From: Akkermansia muciniphila
Lineage (GTDB): Bacteria > Verrucomicrobiota > Verrucomicrobiia > Limisphaerales > SXTU01
Direction of reading: 5' to 3'
Length of the DNA: 5,420 nucleotides
Assembly: GCA_945872195.1 (NCBI GenBank)
Contig: CAMBZO010000208.1
Location: 1-5,420 of the forward strand
Below, one piece after another: positions 4,581 through 5,420 of this stretch. Under the pieces are notes generated by a model. It saw only the letters and a program-made list of their open reading frames with translations, was not told the origin of the DNA and ran no database searches. Each line of letters begins with the position of its first letter. Position 1 is the stretch's first letter. A program made the translations under genes and the position numbers.

Positions 4581-5420
4581 ATGACCATTTGGATTTTGGC
4601 ACTATTGTTGTTCGCTGGGGTCGGCGCGTTGGGTCGGCAGATTGGCGGCATCCGCATGGGGATTTCCCTCGTAGGCGTCCTAGTCGCACTTTTCGCTGCG
4701 GGACCGCTCGCGCCGATCGTGCGCTCGGCGCTGGGATCGGTGGGCGTGAAGAACCCGATCCTCATGTGGTCGCTGGCCGCGCCGCTGGCGTTCCTCGGCA
4801 TCATGATGGTCTTCAACAGCGTCGCGGCGGCCGTTTACATCAAGATCAGCGGCTACTTCAAATTCCGCGCGCCCGACGACGTGCGGATGCGCTGGGAACG
4901 CATTGACTCCGGCCTGGGTCTCACCGCCGGGCTGATGGCGGCGGTGCTCTATCTCCTCGCCGCGTCTTCCTACGTCTTTCATGTGGGCTACTTCACCACG
5001 CAGATCGAGTCGCCGACGGACAACCCGATCTGGCTGAAACTGACCAATAAAATGAGCTCCGACTTGACCAGCACCGGCTTTGACCGCGTGGCGGTGGGCG
5101 TGGGACAGGCGTCTCCGGGATTCTTCCAGATGGCGGATGTCGCCGGCCTGCTCTACCACAATCCCGATCTCCAGAGCCGGCTCCCGGAATACCCGCTCTT
5201 CATGTCCCTCGCGGAGCAGGCCGATCTGCAAGGCATGTTCACCAACGCAACTTACGCACCGCTGCTCCCAGCAAAAACCAACATCTCCCTCATCCTCAAG
5301 GACCCGACCACTCACCAGTTGTTCGCGAACGCCGAAATCCAGCGGGCGGCCAAGGAACTGGATATCGCTGACTTGCTGAACTTCCTCCAAAACGGGGTGT
5401 CCGAGAAATACGCGAAGGAA
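4581..5420 (+). CDS. CvpA-like multi-pass membrane protein with C-terminal extension, partial
   Basis: The frame opens at ATG 4581 and runs off the right edge after 280 codons. The N-terminal 140 residues hold four likely transmembrane helices: about 3-18, 24-44, 59-85 and 112-137. The second segment (GGIRMGISLVGVLVALFAAG) and the RIDSGLGLTAGLMAAVLYLL stretch (108-126) resemble the pattern of CvpA (colicin V production) family proteins. In these, helix two follows a G-x-x-x-G start and the last helix follows a D-x-x-x-G motif. After the helices come at least 140 soluble residues with helical, Asp/Asn/Leu-rich repeats such as SLAEQADLQGMF (209-220) and LKDPTTHQLFANAEIQRA (239-256). Typical CvpA proteins are about 160-200 residues, so this one is extended. 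The start has no Shine-Dalgarno sequence (CCGCCCCC precedes it). Family assignment is moderate and the function of the family is poorly defined. Confidence 0.66.
   Translation, partial: MTIWILALLLFAGVGALGRQIGGIRMGISLVGVLVALFAAGPLAPIVRSALGSVGVKNPILMWSLAAPLAFLGIMMVFNSVAAAVYIKISGYFKFRAPDDVRMRWERIDSGLGLTAGLMAAVLYLLAASSYVFHVGYFTTQIESPTDNPIWLKLTNKMSSDLTSTGFDRVAVGVGQASPGFFQMADVAGLLYHNPDLQSRLPEYPLFMSLAEQADLQGMFTNATYAPLLPAKTNISLILKDPTTHQLFANAEIQRAAKELDIADLLNFLQNGVSEKYAKE

Noticed and set aside
4680..5390. Leftward open frame of about 236 codons opposite the CvpA-like gene
   Set aside because: Its translation is rich in Arg, His, Glu and Gly without domain pattern, while the rightward frame encodes coherent transmembrane helices.

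Overview
The window is high-GC bacterial DNA packed with genes: eight genes read rightward and one partial gene reads leftward off the left edge. The gene content suggests a Verrucomicrobiota-like bacterium of the PVC group. The clues are a Tat-exported Gfo/Idh/MocA-like protein, a three-gene set of ECF sigma factor, zinc-less membrane anti-sigma factor and small exported protein, and mixed Shine-Dalgarno use. This lineage call is an inference from gene style, not from a marker gene.

Left part (1-2171): a 57-bp divergent intergenic region separates the leftward exported oxidoreductase-like gene from thioredoxin reductase (trxB, 504-1436). After trxB, 7 bp away, comes a small protein made of two copies of a ribosomal L7/L12 C-terminal-like segment plus a C-terminal membrane helix. 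Its stop codon overlaps the start of a single-domain rhodanese in an ATGA junction. TrxB and the rhodanese both do thiol or sulfur chemistry, so these three genes may form one redox/sulfur transcription unit with the L7/L12-like protein as a member of unknown role.

Middle (2172-2913): a 78-79 bp gap, then hisB, encoding a monofunctional imidazoleglycerol-phosphate dehydratase. It has two extra segments compared with the usual ~195-200 residue enzyme. No other histidine gene is visible here.

Right part (2919-5420): an ECF-type sigma factor starts 5 bp after hisB. It is followed by its probable membrane anti-sigma factor and by a small exported protein of unknown function whose gene overlaps the anti-sigma gene by 23 bp. 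A perfect 8-bp inverted repeat lies across the stop codon of the exported protein gene. After about 100 bp of non-coding DNA comes a CvpA-like multi-pass membrane protein with a long C-terminal extension, which runs off the right edge.

Nothing seen indicates a CRISPR array, insertion sequence, tRNA, rRNA or phage gene. The least explained items are the duplicated L7/L12-like tail-anchored protein, the exported third gene of the sigma operon, and the expanded HisB.
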